A stretch of 13,642 nucleotides of DNA, from assembly GCA_023277325.1 (NCBI GenBank), contig JALRIQ010000370.1, positions 1 through 13,642 of the forward strand. Direction: 5' to 3'. The notes below the pieces were generated by a model, which saw only the letters and a list, made by a program, of their open reading frames with translations, searched no databases and was not told where the DNA came from. Positions 1-7,205 of this stretch are shown piece after piece (position 1 is the stretch's first letter; each line of letters opens with the position of its first letter). The position numbers and the translations under genes were made by a program. Origin of the DNA: Bacteroidia bacterium (GTDB lineage Bacteria > Bacteroidota > Bacteroidia > UBA8524).

Positions 1-42
1 TGAAATTCCCGTCGCTATTACAAATCTATCCTTATCAATCAT
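1..42 (-). CDS. possible 5' end of a gene running off the left edge
   Basis: Reading leftward from an ATG at 42-40, 14 codons stay open to the window edge (MIDKDRFVIATGIS). An in-frame TGA lies six bases before the ATG, so a gene here could not start further upstream. It would be co-directional with the symporter, about 90 bases downstream of that gene's stop. Fourteen residues are too few to identify a family, and an open stretch this short can occur by chance. The call rests on the good start position and natural-looking composition. Confidence 0.3.
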   Translation of the reverse strand, partial: MIDKDRFVIATGIS

Positions 43-95
43 GCTTTTTCACTTAAAATTGTCGCCCCGTCCATTGACAGGAGCTAGCTAAAATT

Positions 96-123
96 CAAGG
101 AATATGCCACGACCTATTCCATG
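96..123 (-). terminator. possible terminator hairpin after the symporter gene
   Basis: On the minus strand, arms CATGGAATA and TATTCCTTG flank a 10-base loop and pair with one mismatch. The hairpin begins 8 bases after the symporter stop codon. Only a weak T-rich run (AATTTTAG) follows, so it may be a weak terminator or a 3'-end stabilising stem. Confidence 0.3.
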
Positions 124-131
124 GCCTTTTG

Positions 132-1961
132 TCAGTCGAAGAGCCTCGACCGTTTCATCAAGAGCACAAAACCGAGCAAACAGAGTCCGGTGAAAAGTCC
201 GAGATAGGCGGCTTCGCTGTAAAAACCCAGTATTAGTTTTCCGCTGAAAAAGAGAAATCCATAGGTAAAGCCTACCGCCAATAACCAACACAAAAGCTGA
301 ATGCCCAGTTTTGGAATATTGAAGTTGCCGTTCACCTTATCCGCCACGGGTTTCCAGAATCCTCCCGGCTGCACTCTGCTGTAAAAACGTTCCAAATGTC
401 CCGGATCCACCGGCTTAGTGAGGTAAGTAACCGTTAGCCAAACGAGGGAACAAGCGCCAAGAATGATAAAGAAGGAATAAGGAAAATACAGCCAAGGATA
501 TTCAGCCATTACCATAGACTGCGGTGTTTCACCTTCTGGAATAAGCGTTAATACACTCTCTTTAGCTGTGCGAATTCCAAACAAGATCCCATATACCACG
601 AAAGGAGTAATCGTTGCGGCAATTTCCGACCATGCATTAATCCTCCACCAATACCAGCGTAAAATCAATACCAATCCTAAACCTGCGCCGCATTCCATGA
701 TGAAGGTCCATACGCCTTCGATACTGCTCACAAAGGTGGTGGCGATAAGTCCACAGGCCATAATGCCCAATGTCATGAATCGGCTCACCCTTACTTTATA
801 CGCATCGCTTTTGGCATTGGCACCTGGCACAAACCGCAGGAAAAAGTCGTTCACCAAATAACTGGCTCCCCAGTTCAGTTGGGTAGAAATCGTACTCATA
901 TAAGCCGATAAAAAGGCCACGAGGAGAAGGCCACGAAGACCGTCGGGCAGGTAATCCTTCATCGCCATTACATAGCCCGCTTTTGGATCGGATTGAATCA
1001 CTTCAGGATAAAGTACCACTGCACAGAGTGCCACGATAATCCATGGCCATGGACGTAAGCAATAATGAGCGACATTAAAAAACAGACTCGCATACACCGA
1101 ATGTTTTTCGTTTTTGGTACTCATCATACGTTGAGCCACATAGCCGCCACCTCCAGGTTCTTGTCCGGGATACCAGCTACTCCACCACATAAAACCCACA
1201 TAAGCCAAGAATGCCGCAGGAGCTAATACGAGCTGTGTCATATCGATTCCACCGGAACTATCCAACAACGGCAAAAAGTTCAATGTTCCTTCCGGGAGCT
1301 TAGCTTTTAAGCCTTCCATCCCTCCTACTTCCTGACTGTTCAGTACCAGGTAGGCCAATACAATGCAGCCGATCATGGCCACAAAAAACTGGACGACATC
1401 GGTAAAAACAACACCCAGTAAGCCCGATACAGAGGCGTATCCCATTACCACGAGCATGGCGATAGCGGTATAGATAAAGGCAGTTTCTTCGCTGAGTCCG
1501 AAGAAAACGATGAACAAGGTAATCAGCGCCCGATTTACCCAGGCGATGATCATCATATTCATAAACAAACCCAGATAAATCGACTTAAAGCCACGAAGAA
1601 TGGCGGCTGGCTTTCCGGTATAGCGGAACTCAATCAACTCCACTTCGGTAAGCACTTCAGCTCTGCGCCATAAACGCGCAAAGAAAAAGGTGGTAAGGAG
1701 TCCGCCGATGGCAAAATTCCACCAAAGCCAATTTCCTGCGATACCATCTTTAGCTACAAGTTCAGTAACTGCCAATGGGGTATCGGCAGCGAAGGTGGTG
1801 GCGACCATTGAGATTCCTGCCAGGTACCAGGGTAAGTTGCGCCCACCCAGGAAAAAGGATTCCAAACCTTTGCTGGCCTTCTTACTGAAGTGAAAGCCAA
1901 TGTATAAGGTGATGAGGAAATAGATCACAATGACCCATATATCCGCGTTGCTCAGACTCAT
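132..1961 (-). CDS. Na+/solute symporter, SSS family
   Basis: This encodes an inner-membrane transporter of the solute:sodium symporter family (TC 2.A.21), which couples Na+ entry to solute uptake. The 609-residue protein is almost entirely hydrophobic helices, in line with the 13 or more expected. It opens with the usual N-terminal pattern: a first helix after DIWV, then the FFLGGRNLPWYLAG segment near residue 40 and a polar TTFAADTPLAVTE stretch in the next helix. A loop with YPGQEPGGGGYVAQRM marks a subgroup with a Trp-rich segment before it. The start at 1961 (MSLSN) is preferred over an in-frame ATG at 1991 because it fits the family and lies just downstream of a promoter. The gene is divergent from corA. 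The substrate cannot be told; sugars, organic acids, amino acids and nucleosides are all known for the family. Confidence 0.93.
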   Translation of the reverse strand: MSLSNADIWVIVIYFLITLYIGFHFSKKASKGLESFFLGGRNLPWYLAGISMVATTFAADTPLAVTELVAKDGIAGNWLWWNFAIGGLLTTFFFARLWRRAEVLTEVELIEFRYTGKPAAILRGFKSIYLGLFMNMMIIAWVNRALITLFIVFFGLSEETAFIYTAIAMLVVMGYASVSGLLGVVFTDVVQFFVAMIGCIVLAYLVLNSQEVGGMEGLKAKLPEGTLNFLPLLDSSGGIDMTQLVLAPAAFLAYVGFMWWSSWYPGQEPGGGGYVAQRMMSTKNEKHSVYASLFFNVAHYCLRPWPWIIVALCAVVLYPEVIQSDPKAGYVMAMKDYLPDGLRGLLLVAFLSAYMSTISTQLNWGASYLVNDFFLRFVPGANAKSDAYKVRVSRFMTLGIMACGLIATTFVSSIEGVWTFIMECGAGLGLVLILRWYWWRINAWSEIAATITPFVVYGILFGIRTAKESVLTLIPEGETPQSMVMAEYPWLYFPYSFFIILGACSLVWLTVTYLTKPVDPGHLERFYSRVQPGGFWKPVADKVNGNFNIPKLGIQLLCWLLAVGFTYGFLFFSGKLILGFYSEAAYLGLFTGLCLLGFVLLMKRSRLFD

Positions 1962-1967
1962 AGGAAC

Positions 1968-1998
1968 CAAATCTAGGAGAATCCATTGCAATTGCCAA
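1968..1998 (-). promoter_or_regulatory. Bacteroidota-type promoter of the symporter gene
   Basis: On the minus strand, TTG at 1998-1996 is followed after 20 bases by TAGATTTG at 1975-1968. This matches the Bacteroidota housekeeping consensus (TTG, about 19-20 bases, TAnnTTTG). The -7 box ends only 6 bases before the chosen ATG at 1961, so the transcript would have almost no 5' leader. The whole element sits in the 61-base gap shared with corA. Confidence 0.55.
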
Positions 1999-2022
1999 TG
2001 CTTTTGTCAAACTTTGAAAGGA

Positions 2023-3135
2023 ATGAAAAAGAAAACGAGGAGAAGTCCTAAGAAAAAGTCAATTCGTCGCTCCCTTCCCGGATCGGCTCCCGGCCAATAT
2101 GTATTCGATACGGGGGAACAAGCACTCCTGAATCTATTTAGCTATAATGAAACTTCGTTGAAGCATCAGCTGTTTGCAAACGTGGCCGAGGCGCGTGGTT
2201 ATATGGACAGTCATCCAGAAGAAAAACATTGGCTGCAAATTATAGGCTATGGAAATACTGACTTCTTCAATGATTTAAAGGATCATTTTGAAATTCATCC
2301 GCTTGAGCTGGAAGATATTTTAAGCAGCAATGCCCGTCCGAAGATGGAAATCCATCAGGGAAAAGTCTTTGATATCAGTCGCATGCTCCATTATAATGAA
2401 GAGCTGCATTTGATGGATGAACAGTTCAACCTATTCTATACCGACAACTGGATAATTAGCCTTCAAGAAACCAGTCTGGATTGTTTCAATCCCGTTAAAG
2501 AGCGCATTAAGATTGAAGGAACACTGATTCGCAAATCGCCGGCTTTCTATCTCTATTATGCGATTAGCGATGCGATCATCGATAATTATTTCCCTATGAT
2601 GGAATCGGTGGAAAGCAGGCTGGAGACGATTGAGGAGGAATTATTTGATAGGCCCTCGCGGCATCACCTCAACGAGATTCAGCTCATTCGTCGTGATCTT
2701 CTCACCATGCGCAAAACGATTACTGCTGAAAAAGAAAACCTGGCCGATTTAATTCGGGGTATGGATGCCGAGCGGCAGGAACGTTTTGGCTTGTATATGC
2801 AGGATGCCTATGAGCACTGTGTGCATATTTTAGAATTGATCGATAGCCAGAAGGAAATTGCCTTTTCTCTCATTGATATTTACCTCTCCTCTCAGAACAA
2901 CCGCATGAGTGAGGTGATGAAAGTACTGACAGTAATCAGCAGTATCTTTATTCCTCTTTCTTTTGTTGCGGGATTATATGGAATGAACTTTTCTTCACAA
3001 AGCCCTGATGGTGAGCGATTTGCGCATAATATGCCCGAATTATACCAGCCCTATGGATATTTTACCGTCTTGGGCGTTATGCTACTTATCGTGCTTGGTC
3101 AGCTCATCTTCTTCCGCAGAAAAGGCTGGATTTGA
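2023..3135 (+). CDS. corA: magnesium/cobalt transport protein CorA
   Basis: CorA forms a homopentameric inner-membrane channel for Mg2+ (also Co2+ and Ni2+). The 370-residue protein has a cytoplasmic alpha/beta domain, a long helical part around residues 200-290 (for example SVESRLETIEEELF), and two C-terminal membrane helices. The signature Gly-Met-Asn is at 320-322, right after the first helix (SFVAGLYGMNF), and the protein ends with a basic cytoplasmic tail (RRKGWI). The loop after GMN carries an extra stretch (SSQSPDGERFAHN) before the usual MPEL, making it longer than in Thermotoga or Escherichia CorA. The N-terminus is very basic (KKKTRRSPKKKSIRR), which is longer than usual. The start at 2023 was chosen because it follows a GAAAGGA sequence; the frame is open further upstream, but that stretch runs into the symporter promoter and is not protein-like. 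Confidence 0.95.
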   Translation: MKKKTRRSPKKKSIRRSLPGSAPGQYVFDTGEQALLNLFSYNETSLKHQLFANVAEARGYMDSHPEEKHWLQIIGYGNTDFFNDLKDHFEIHPLELEDILSSNARPKMEIHQGKVFDISRMLHYNEELHLMDEQFNLFYTDNWIISLQETSLDCFNPVKERIKIEGTLIRKSPAFYLYYAISDAIIDNYFPMMESVESRLETIEEELFDRPSRHHLNEIQLIRRDLLTMRKTITAEKENLADLIRGMDAERQERFGLYMQDAYEHCVHILELIDSQKEIAFSLIDIYLSSQNNRMSEVMKVLTVISSIFIPLSFVAGLYGMNFSSQSPDGERFAHNMPELYQPYGYFTVLGVMLLIVLGQLIFFRRKGWI

Positions 3136-3171
3136 TCCCAAATGTGCTTCCCATTTTGCTAGTTTTTTCTA

Positions 3172-3179
3172 TACCTTTG
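3172..3179 (+). promoter_or_regulatory. -7 promoter element of the lipoprotein gene
   Basis: TACCTTTG is a perfect match to the Bacteroidota -7 consensus TAnnTTTG and lies 24 bases before the ATG at 3204. No well-placed TTG was found: the nearest one upstream (3156-3158) is only 13 bases away. The following leader is short and A/T-rich, which is typical of this phylum. Confidence 0.5.
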
Positions 3180-3203
3180 TCTGAAAGCATAAAATTTATG
3201 TAT

Positions 3204-4130
3204 ATGAAAAAACTAGGAATCATGTTCGCTTTGGCCGGAGTAATTACTTTCGGACTAAGCTCTTGCGGCGGAGACGACGAAGAAGTTGCGAAGCCAACCC
3301 CAAAATTCGACTTTAAAACCGGAGCTGGGTACACTTCTGCAAGTGGAAACATCAATGCAGGTAATACTGTAAAAATTGGTATCGAAGCTTCAGGAAGTGA
3401 AAATTTGGAAAGCGTTGGAGTTAGAGCGCAAGTGGGAACTGCACAACAAACTATTTTCCCATTAGCTTCTACTGGTGACTCAATCCTTGCTTCTAAAACC
3501 AAAGACATCTCTTTGGATTTTGAATACCAAGTAGGTTCATTGCCAACTACAGAAAAAATCACGGTTATCGTGAAAATGAGCAATGGAACACAAACGTCTA
3601 AAACTATTAACTTAACCGTTACTGCGGCGGCTAAGCCTGTAACTGATGCTCCAGGTCGTCAGATTGGTGGACAAACCAATGCTACTTACGGTTCATACTG
3701 GTCAATGGAAGTAAACTCTGCAAAATTGGAATCAGACGCGAATGCGGATCCAGCTTCTATCGACTGGGTATACTACTACGGATCGACTAACGACGCTACT
3801 TTCGCTGCGCCAAACGACGCTACTTTGCAAAGCAGCAACGTAATGAACAACCCAAATCTTTCTACTTGGGGAACTAAAAATGCAACCAAATTCAAAAAAG
3901 CAAGCGCAGGCTTCGACTTCGACGGATTGACTACAAGCACTCAGTTGCTTTCAGAAATTTCTGCTGGAGCTCCTGCTCTTACTGCAATCACTAAAATGCT
4001 AATTGGTGATGTTTACATCTTCGTTACTGAAGGCGGAAAAGAATACGGTGCAATTAAAATCGTTAGCAATACCCCAATAACTTCTCAAAGTTTGTTGACT
4101 TTCGATATGAAATTTGTTTCTGAGCAATAA
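3204..4130 (+). CDS. lipoprotein of unknown function, probably highly expressed
   Basis: This 308-residue protein has a lipoprotein signal: basic MKK, a hydrophobic stretch, then the lipobox L-S-S-C with Cys21 as the lipidated residue. Gly-Gly-Asp-Asp-Glu-Glu follows, an acidic run of the kind seen in Bacteroidota lipoproteins exported to the cell surface. The rest is rich in Ser, Thr, Ala and Asn and looks like beta-sandwich domains: one around 32-140 and another from about 155 on, with aromatic strands such as DWVYYYG. No catalytic motif or named family was recognised. Codon use is strongly biased (GCT, ACT, GAC, TAC, AAC, TTC dominate), more than in corA or pfkA and similar to sucC, which suggests high expression. 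The gene stands alone, with its own -7 box and a strong terminator. The start at 3204 is fixed by the signal peptide. Confidence 0.85.
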   Translation: MKKLGIMFALAGVITFGLSSCGGDDEEVAKPTPKFDFKTGAGYTSASGNINAGNTVKIGIEASGSENLESVGVRAQVGTAQQTIFPLASTGDSILASKTKDISLDFEYQVGSLPTTEKITVIVKMSNGTQTSKTINLTVTAAAKPVTDAPGRQIGGQTNATYGSYWSMEVNSAKLESDANADPASIDWVYYYGSTNDATFAAPNDATLQSSNVMNNPNLSTWGTKNATKFKKASAGFDFDGLTTSTQLLSEISAGAPALTAITKMLIGDVYIFVTEGGKEYGAIKIVSNTPITSQSLLTFDMKFVSEQ

Positions 4131-4147
4131 TCAGAAGCCACTTTATT

Positions 4148-4181
4148 AAAAAAGTCCCGGCAATTTGTCGGGACTTTTTTT
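4148..4181 (+). terminator. strong intrinsic terminator after the lipoprotein gene
   Basis: Perfect 12-base arms AAAAAAGTCCCG (4148-4159) and CGGGACTTTTTT (4169-4180) flank a 9-base loop. The A and T ends make it able to work in both directions. It lies 17 bases after the lipoprotein stop and separates that gene from pfkA. Confidence 0.9.
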
Positions 4182-4188
4182 ATGCTTT

Positions 4189-4203
4189 GTGTATCTGGTA
4201 CAC
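4189..4203. promoter_or_regulatory. inverted repeat upstream of pfkA
   Basis: GTGTA (4189-4193) and TACAC (4199-4203) form a perfect inverted repeat with a 5-base spacer, 24 bases before the pfkA start. Its position between the terminator and the start codon would suit a regulator-binding site. No regulator can be assigned. Confidence 0.3.
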
Positions 4204-4227
4204 TTAATATTCTTTAACTTAGTTGAA

Positions 4228-5196
4228 ATGAAAAAAATTGCTGTATTTACCAGTGGAGGCGATAGCCCCGGAATGAACGCCTGTATTCGCGCTGTAGTTA
4301 GAACTGCCATCTACCATAAAATAGAAGTATACGGTATTCGCCGTGGTTATGAAGGTATGATTGAGGGAGATATTCAATTGATGGATTCACGCTCCGTAGC
4401 GAATATTATTCAGCGAGGTGGCACCATACTTAAAACCGCGCGCAGCAAAGAATTCATGACACCTGAAGGCCGCAAGAAGGCAGCAAAAAACCTAAAAAAG
4501 CTGGGAATAGAAGGCTTAGTTTGTATCGGTGGTAATGGAAGTTTTACCGGTGCACTCAAACTCTATGAAGAATTCGGCATTCGTTGTATAGGCGCTCCTG
4601 GAACGATTGACAATGATTTGTACGGTACGGACTATACCATTGGTTTTGATACCGCGGTAAATACTGCCCTTGATGCGATTGACCGTATTCGGGATACGGC
4701 TGATTCCCATAACCGAACTTTTTTTGTTGAAGTAATGGGCCGCGATGCAGGATTCATCGCCTTGCAAGTTGCTTTAAGTGGTGGTGCTGAGGCTGTGTTT
4801 GTTCCGGAAGTTGTAAACCGTAAAGATTGGATTGATCAGCTATTCTCCAAAAAACGCCGTAAAAAATCTTTCTCAATTGTTATCGTCGCCGAAGGAGAAG
4901 AAGAAGGTGGTGCTATGGTCCTCGCCCAAAAAGTGAAGGAAAAATATCCAGATATCGATCCGCGTGTAACCATTCTCGGACATATTCAACGTGGCGGAAC
5001 TCCAAGCTCATCAGATAGAGTGCTGGCAACACGCATGGGTTCGGCAGCTGTCGAATCCCTATTGGCGGGAGAAACAAATAAAGCGGTGGGTATCATCAAT
5101 GAAAAAATATGCCTGACACCTTTTGAAGAGGCTATTTTTAAACGCAAAGACATTCCTGAAGATCTATTGCGTCTGATAAAAATTCTAAACGTCTAA
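4228..5196 (+). CDS. pfkA: 6-phosphofructokinase
   Basis: This is the cytoplasmic glycolytic enzyme that phosphorylates fructose 6-phosphate to the 1,6-bisphosphate. At 322 residues it matches the bacterial PfkA length. Motifs in order: TSGGDSPGMN (8-17, phosphate loop), RGGT with KTAR (63-72), GGNGSF (101-106), PGTIDNDLYGTD (124-135, holding the catalytic Asp128), MGRDAGF (170-176), AEGEEEGG (221-228) and GHIQRGGTPSSSDR (251-264). Gly104 in GGNGS suggests ATP rather than pyrophosphate as phosphate donor. The preceding residue is Asn103, where Escherichia PfkA has Asp in GGDGS. The start at 4228 agrees with family N-termini; the frame is open upstream, but that part overlaps the terminator. 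The gene stands alone on the plus strand. Confidence 0.95.
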   Translation: MKKIAVFTSGGDSPGMNACIRAVVRTAIYHKIEVYGIRRGYEGMIEGDIQLMDSRSVANIIQRGGTILKTARSKEFMTPEGRKKAAKNLKKLGIEGLVCIGGNGSFTGALKLYEEFGIRCIGAPGTIDNDLYGTDYTIGFDTAVNTALDAIDRIRDTADSHNRTFFVEVMGRDAGFIALQVALSGGAEAVFVPEVVNRKDWIDQLFSKKRRKKSFSIVIVAEGEEEGGAMVLAQKVKEKYPDIDPRVTILGHIQRGGTPSSSDRVLATRMGSAAVESLLAGETNKAVGIINEKICLTPFEEAIFKRKDIPEDLLRLIKILNV

Positions 5197-5289
5197 ACCC
5201 GCTGCCTCCCTGGCTTGCAGCAAATGACGGGATTGGTGGTAAATCAGAAATGGGAAAAAATCACCTAGCCGTAATTTTAAAAACGGCAT
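5185..5289 (-). pseudogene. possible 3' remnant of a lost gene, overlapping the pfkA end
   Basis: A 34-codon minus-strand frame reads from an ATG at 5289 to a TAG at 5187-5185, inside the last codons of pfkA. The part from about residue 9 onward (LGDFFPFLIYHQSRHLLQAR) looks like real protein and has a His-x-x-x-His pattern resembling the C-terminal helix of DinB-like proteins. That resemblance is from memory and weak. It is in a different frame from the Crp-like remnant that precedes it, as if two broken genes had been joined by a deletion. It could also be chance. Confidence 0.25.
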
Positions 5290-5407
5290 GCTTTGGCACC
5301 TGTTCAACTGTGAAATAAGTGCGTAAATCGGCCAGTTCCTCGTCGCTTATACCTGTATGTTTATGGATATGCTCAGCAAGTACAGAAAATGCCAATTGAA
5401 ATTGCAT
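5261..5407 (-). pseudogene. truncated Crp/Fnr-type regulator (N-terminal remnant)
   Basis: This 48-codon frame starts at ATG 5407 and ends at a TGA at 5263-5261. Residues 8-45 (LAEHIHKHTGISDEELADL, then FTVEQVPKHAVFKI) follow the opening of Bacteroidota Crp/Fnr-family regulators: a helical lead-in, an 'SDEE' segment, then the first strands of the cyclic-nucleotide-binding domain ending near 'KKGEFLL'. Intact members run to about 190-230 residues with a C-terminal helix-turn-helix. Here everything after the first ~45 residues is missing, and no other frame continues the domain. It lies 43 bases after the deoxyhypusine-synthase-like gene. It is most likely a decayed gene; a functional small protein is less likely. 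Confidence 0.5.
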
Positions 5408-5450
5408 AGACGAATTGTAGCGCGCCCGCGGTTTACCCGTTAAACAGGGA

Positions 5451-6425
5451 TTACCAGCCCAATACCCAAGCGAAGATAAGCGGTGCAACGATGGTTGCGT
5501 CTGACTCTACAATGAATTTTGGTGTATTGATATCGAGTTTACCCCAGGTGATTTTTTCATTCGGTACAGCACCTGAATAAGAACCATAGGAAGTAGTTGA
5601 ATCGCTAATTTGGCAGAAATAGCTCCAGAAAGGAACACCTTCCCATTCCAAATCCTGGTACATCATTGGCACCACACAAATTGGAAAATCGCCGGCAATA
5701 CCTCCACCAATTTGGAAGAAGCCAACACCCTTTCCTTCGGAGTTTGCACGGTACCATTCGGTCAACCATACCATATATTCGATACCACTCTTCATGGTAG
5801 TCGCCTTCACTTCATTTTTTACCACATAAGAGGCAAAGATATTTCCCATGGTGCTGTCTTCCCAGCCACCCACGATAATTGGAATATTCTTTTCAACAGC
5901 GGCCAACATCCAGGAATCTTTTGGGTCAATTTCATAGTACTGCTCCAAAACGCCACTCTTAATCATTTGGAACATGAACTCGTGCGGGAAATAACGCTCT
6001 CCTTTCGCATCGGCAGCTTTCCAGAGCTCAACGATATGTTTTTGCAAACGACGAAATGCCTCTTCTTCTGGAATACAGGTATCCGTTACGCGGTTCAAGC
6101 CTTTTTCCAAAAGATCCCATTCTTGCTCTGGGGTAAGGTCGCGGTAATTCGGAATGCGCGTATAGTGACTATGTGCCACCAAGTTCATGAGGTCTTCCTC
6201 CAGGTTAGCGCCTGTGCAGGAAATGATATGAATTTTATCCTGACGAATCATTTCCGCCAAAGAAACACCCAACTCAGCGGTACTCATGGCTCCGGCCAGC
6301 GTAACCATCATTTTACCCCCTTCTAAAAGGTGCGTTTCATAGCCTTTAGCAGCATCTTTTAAGGCTGCAGCATTAAAATGACGATAATGATGATCGACGA
6401 ACTGAGAGATTGGGCCTTTATTCAT
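5451..6425 (-). CDS. deoxyhypusine synthase-like protein
   Basis: This 324-residue protein aligns by eye along its length with eukaryotic deoxyhypusine synthase, an NAD-dependent enzyme that moves the aminobutyl group of spermidine to a lysine of eIF5A. Matching parts are the NAD-binding AGAMSTAELG (44-53) and CTGANLEEDL (70-79), GGWEDSTMGN (186-195), GGG (240-242), TTSYGSYSG (277-285) and ITWGK with Lys296 at the place of the lysine that forms the enzyme-imine intermediate. The human His-His after GGG is replaced by Gly-Asp-Phe (GGGIAGDF). Bacteria lack eIF5A, so the true substrate is different, probably a polyamine or a related amine; homospermidine-type chemistry is known in DHS-derived plant enzymes. 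The start at 6425 is the only good one. The gene follows the deiodinase-like gene after 87 bases. Confidence 0.85.
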   Translation of the reverse strand: MNKGPISQFVDHHYRHFNAAALKDAAKGYETHLLEGGKMMVTLAGAMSTAELGVSLAEMIRQDKIHIISCTGANLEEDLMNLVAHSHYTRIPNYRDLTPEQEWDLLEKGLNRVTDTCIPEEEAFRRLQKHIVELWKAADAKGERYFPHEFMFQMIKSGVLEQYYEIDPKDSWMLAAVEKNIPIIVGGWEDSTMGNIFASYVVKNEVKATTMKSGIEYMVWLTEWYRANSEGKGVGFFQIGGGIAGDFPICVVPMMYQDLEWEGVPFWSYFCQISDSTTSYGSYSGAVPNEKITWGKLDINTPKFIVESDATIVAPLIFAWVLGW

Positions 6426-6512
6426 GAGGCGAAGATAAAAAGAAAAAACACATCGAGGTAGAGATGCGAAATTTTGCCGTGCTACACGATACTTCTTAGC
6501 TGAGTGAACTAA

Positions 6513-7199
6513 TTATTCATAAAAAACGGCCACCTCATCGAAGGGTTTTCGTTCAATATCCGGTACCCAGCAGTCATCGATTGGCCGCGCTACAGGAATG
6601 AGGAGAAATGCGCGTTCATTTTCCGGACGTTCCAATAGTCCACCCAAGAAATTCATAGGGCTAGGCGTATGGGTAAGCGAAACCAAACCCAATTGATGGA
6701 TGGCAGATAACAGAAAACCACAGGCAATTCCTACCGATTCATTTACGTAGTAATTCTGCGATTTTTTTCCTTCAGCATCAATATCAAAAGGTTTTTTAAA
6801 TACGATGATCAGGTAAGGAGCAATTTCAAGAAATGGCTTTTGCCAAACCGTACCAAATGGTTTCAAGTCTTGAATCCAATCCTTATTCATTCTGCCATGG
6901 TAATTCTGGTATTCTTCCTGCTCTGCCGCTTCACGGATTTTCTTTTTCAATTCCGGATTGCTCACGACACAGAATGTCCAGGGTTGCTTATGCGCTCCAG
7001 AAGGCGAGGACCTTGCGATGGAAACTAAATATTCAATAACCTCTTTAGGAATGGGTTCGGAAGAAAACTCACGCACAGAGCGCCTGGCCTGCAATTCCTG
7101 CTCCAGCTGTTTCCCTTCCTTAAGCATGGTCGCATCATCTTTGCTCACATGCTCATAACGCACAAAGGGCAATCCGTCGATTTGCTTTTTATCCGGCAT
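6513..7199 (-). CDS. iodotyrosine deiodinase-like nitroreductase-fold flavoprotein
   Basis: This 228-residue FMN enzyme belongs to the nitroreductase superfamily and closely follows human iodotyrosine deiodinase, which uses reduced FMN to strip iodide from mono- and diiodotyrosine. The FMN-binding RRSVREF is at 39-45, SGAHKQPW at 67-74, and a Thr-rich SLTHTP near the flavin follows later. All three residues that clamp the substrate zwitterion in the human enzyme (Glu157, Tyr161, Lys182) have equivalents here, Glu96, Tyr100 and Lys121, with the same spacing. General nitroreductases lack this set. The human membrane anchor is absent, so this protein is cytoplasmic. The start at 7199 is set by a Shine-Dalgarno sequence. 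The gene is probably co-transcribed with the DUF3817 gene 16 bases upstream. Confidence 0.9.
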   Translation of the reverse strand: MPDKKQIDGLPFVRYEHVSKDDATMLKEGKQLEQELQARRSVREFSSEPIPKEVIEYLVSIARSSPSGAHKQPWTFCVVSNPELKKKIREAAEQEEYQNYHGRMNKDWIQDLKPFGTVWQKPFLEIAPYLIIVFKKPFDIDAEGKKSQNYYVNESVGIACGFLLSAIHQLGLVSLTHTPSPMNFLGGLLERPENERAFLLIPVARPIDDCWVPDIERKPFDEVAVFYE

Positions 7200-7205
7200 T
7201 TTTTG

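Noticed and set aside
3104..3583. Minus-strand open frame of 159 codons
   Set aside because: Antisense shadow of the lipoprotein gene, made possible by that gene's biased codon use.
5610..6326. Long plus-strand open frame (238 codons)
   Set aside because: It lies opposite the deoxyhypusine-synthase-like gene, whose product clearly matches a family. The plus-strand product has no recognisable pattern.
6430..6437. Promoter box TATCTTCG before the deoxyhypusine-synthase-like gene
   Set aside because: It has one mismatch in the key TTTG part and no upstream TTG at the expected spacing, and it is only 5 bases from the start codon.
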